This document shows, one piece after another, positions 63,543 through 64,000 of a DNA stretch of 64,000 nucleotides. Made by a program: the position numbers and the translations under genes. Origin of the DNA: a virus. The stretch is taken from IMG/VR virus record IMGVR_UViG_3300046690_000279, positions 1 through 64,000 of that record. One strand, given 5' to 3'. A model generated the notes under the pieces. That model was not told the DNA's origin, made no database searches, and saw only the letters and a program-made list of their open reading frames with translations. Position 1 is the first letter of the stretch, and every line of letters starts with the position of its first letter.

Positions 63543-64000
63543 ATGACCGACCGTAACGACGTGAACACGGACCAGGGCAAGACTGCGATTGACCAGGCTG
63601 AGGCCAACATCGAGCGCGCTGCCGCCCTGGTCGCGGACGGGAGTGACACCACGGAGCTGGTAGCGGAGCTGCACACGGAGACAGAGGCGCTGATCTCATC
63701 CCTCAGCGGCAAGGGCTCCATCGCCGTTAAGAAGCAACTGCGCGACGCGTGGACCGATGTAACCTCCGCTCCAGCGCCGAAGGCAGAGATCGTGAAGTCT
63801 GAGGTCACGGAAGGGGTCGTAGTCGCCAAAACGTGGGACCAGTACGAAGGCGTGCAGGAACTCGTCACCATGGGTGCCGAGAAGATCGCGGACGGCGTCA
63901 AGGCCCATCTGAAGACTTCCACGCTGGCGAAGGACGTTGCGGCGTTGGCGCTGGACATGTGGCTGCGCATGCCGAACAAGGCTGGGGCGCCGGACTTGCT
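63543..64000 (+). CDS. Large early protein, N-terminal part (unit B)
   Basis: 152 residues are visible before the window edge. It starts at MTDRNDVNTDQGKTAIDQAE, equal to residue 70 of the unit A protein, behind its own SD GAAGGGGC. TWDQYEGVQELVTMGAEKIA is conserved. The Cys-containing N-terminal module of unit A is missing. Confidence 0.78.
   Translation, partial: MTDRNDVNTDQGKTAIDQAEANIERAAALVADGSDTTELVAELHTETEALISSLSGKGSIAVKKQLRDAWTDVTSAPAPKAEIVKSEVTEGVVVAKTWDQYEGVQELVTMGAEKIADGVKAHLKTSTLAKDVAALALDMWLRMPNKAGAPDL

Larger units (their letters stand above)
39427..64000 (+). mobile_element. Prophage unit B (right end outside window)
   Basis: This is a second related phage genome in the same orientation. 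It is present from its integrase to the first large early gene. It is collinear with unit A but carries a different tRNA set, a different terminase interval, diverged tail-tip proteins and an extra early gene at 63129-63401. Substitutions are spread through every gene. Confidence 0.85.

Noticed and set aside
1-64000. Repeat as assembly duplication
   Set aside because: Units differ by substitutions across all genes, by indels and by gene content, so they are different genomes.

Overview
The window is high-GC, densely coded DNA with almost every gene on the + strand, and it reads as two related temperate siphovirus genomes lying head to tail. Unit A runs from inside its serine integrase (1-545) to about 39426. 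Unit B starts with a complete integrase at 39451 and runs off the end at 64000. The units match gene for gene over the structural region but differ throughout in sequence and in several small insertions, so the repeat is a tandem pair of distinct phages and not an assembly duplication. GC content, the integrase type, the gene order, a Gp3-like directionality factor and an HK97-type head all suggest a Streptomyces host and a relative of the phiC31/phiBT1 group. This comes from recognising families, not from a database search.

Layout of a unit, left to right: (1) integrase and a translationally coupled zinc-ribbon gene; (2) a leader with a long dyad element and a promoter-like motif, then a tRNA cluster (canonical Asn, Leu-UAG and Pro-UGG in both units, Asp in B, plus four tRNA-like elements with abnormal anticodon arms); (3) a YiiX-like amidase, a small Cys protein, an HNH nuclease and a conserved non-coding stretch that probably holds cos; (4) the late operon: small and large terminase, portal, protease, capsid, connectors, tail tube, frameshifted tail chaperones, tape measure, tail-tip proteins, GH25 lysin and two holin-like membrane proteins; (5) the early region: dNMP kinase, a large acidic early protein, RecB-like nuclease, Gp3-like RDF, primase-helicase, PolA-type polymerase, a sigma-70-like protein, HNH nucleases and many small proteins; (6) a right end of short, perhaps lysogenically expressed, genes ending at a 58-bp dyad over the integrase start, which I take as the attachment site.

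Two dispersed signals tie the genes together. One is a 22-bp palindrome (CACATACGGAT plus its complement) found 17 times: beside host-type promoters, in GC-clamped hairpins between operons, and in a two-base variant whose right arm has become a Shine-Dalgarno sequence. It looks like the operator of an immunity system, but no repressor gene is recognisable. The other is the direct repeat GGTAACCGACYCGCTA, found seven times in unit A and usually about 25-40 nt upstream of early genes, including the sigma-like gene. The sigma-like protein plus this element is the best candidate for an undescribed phage transcription switch.
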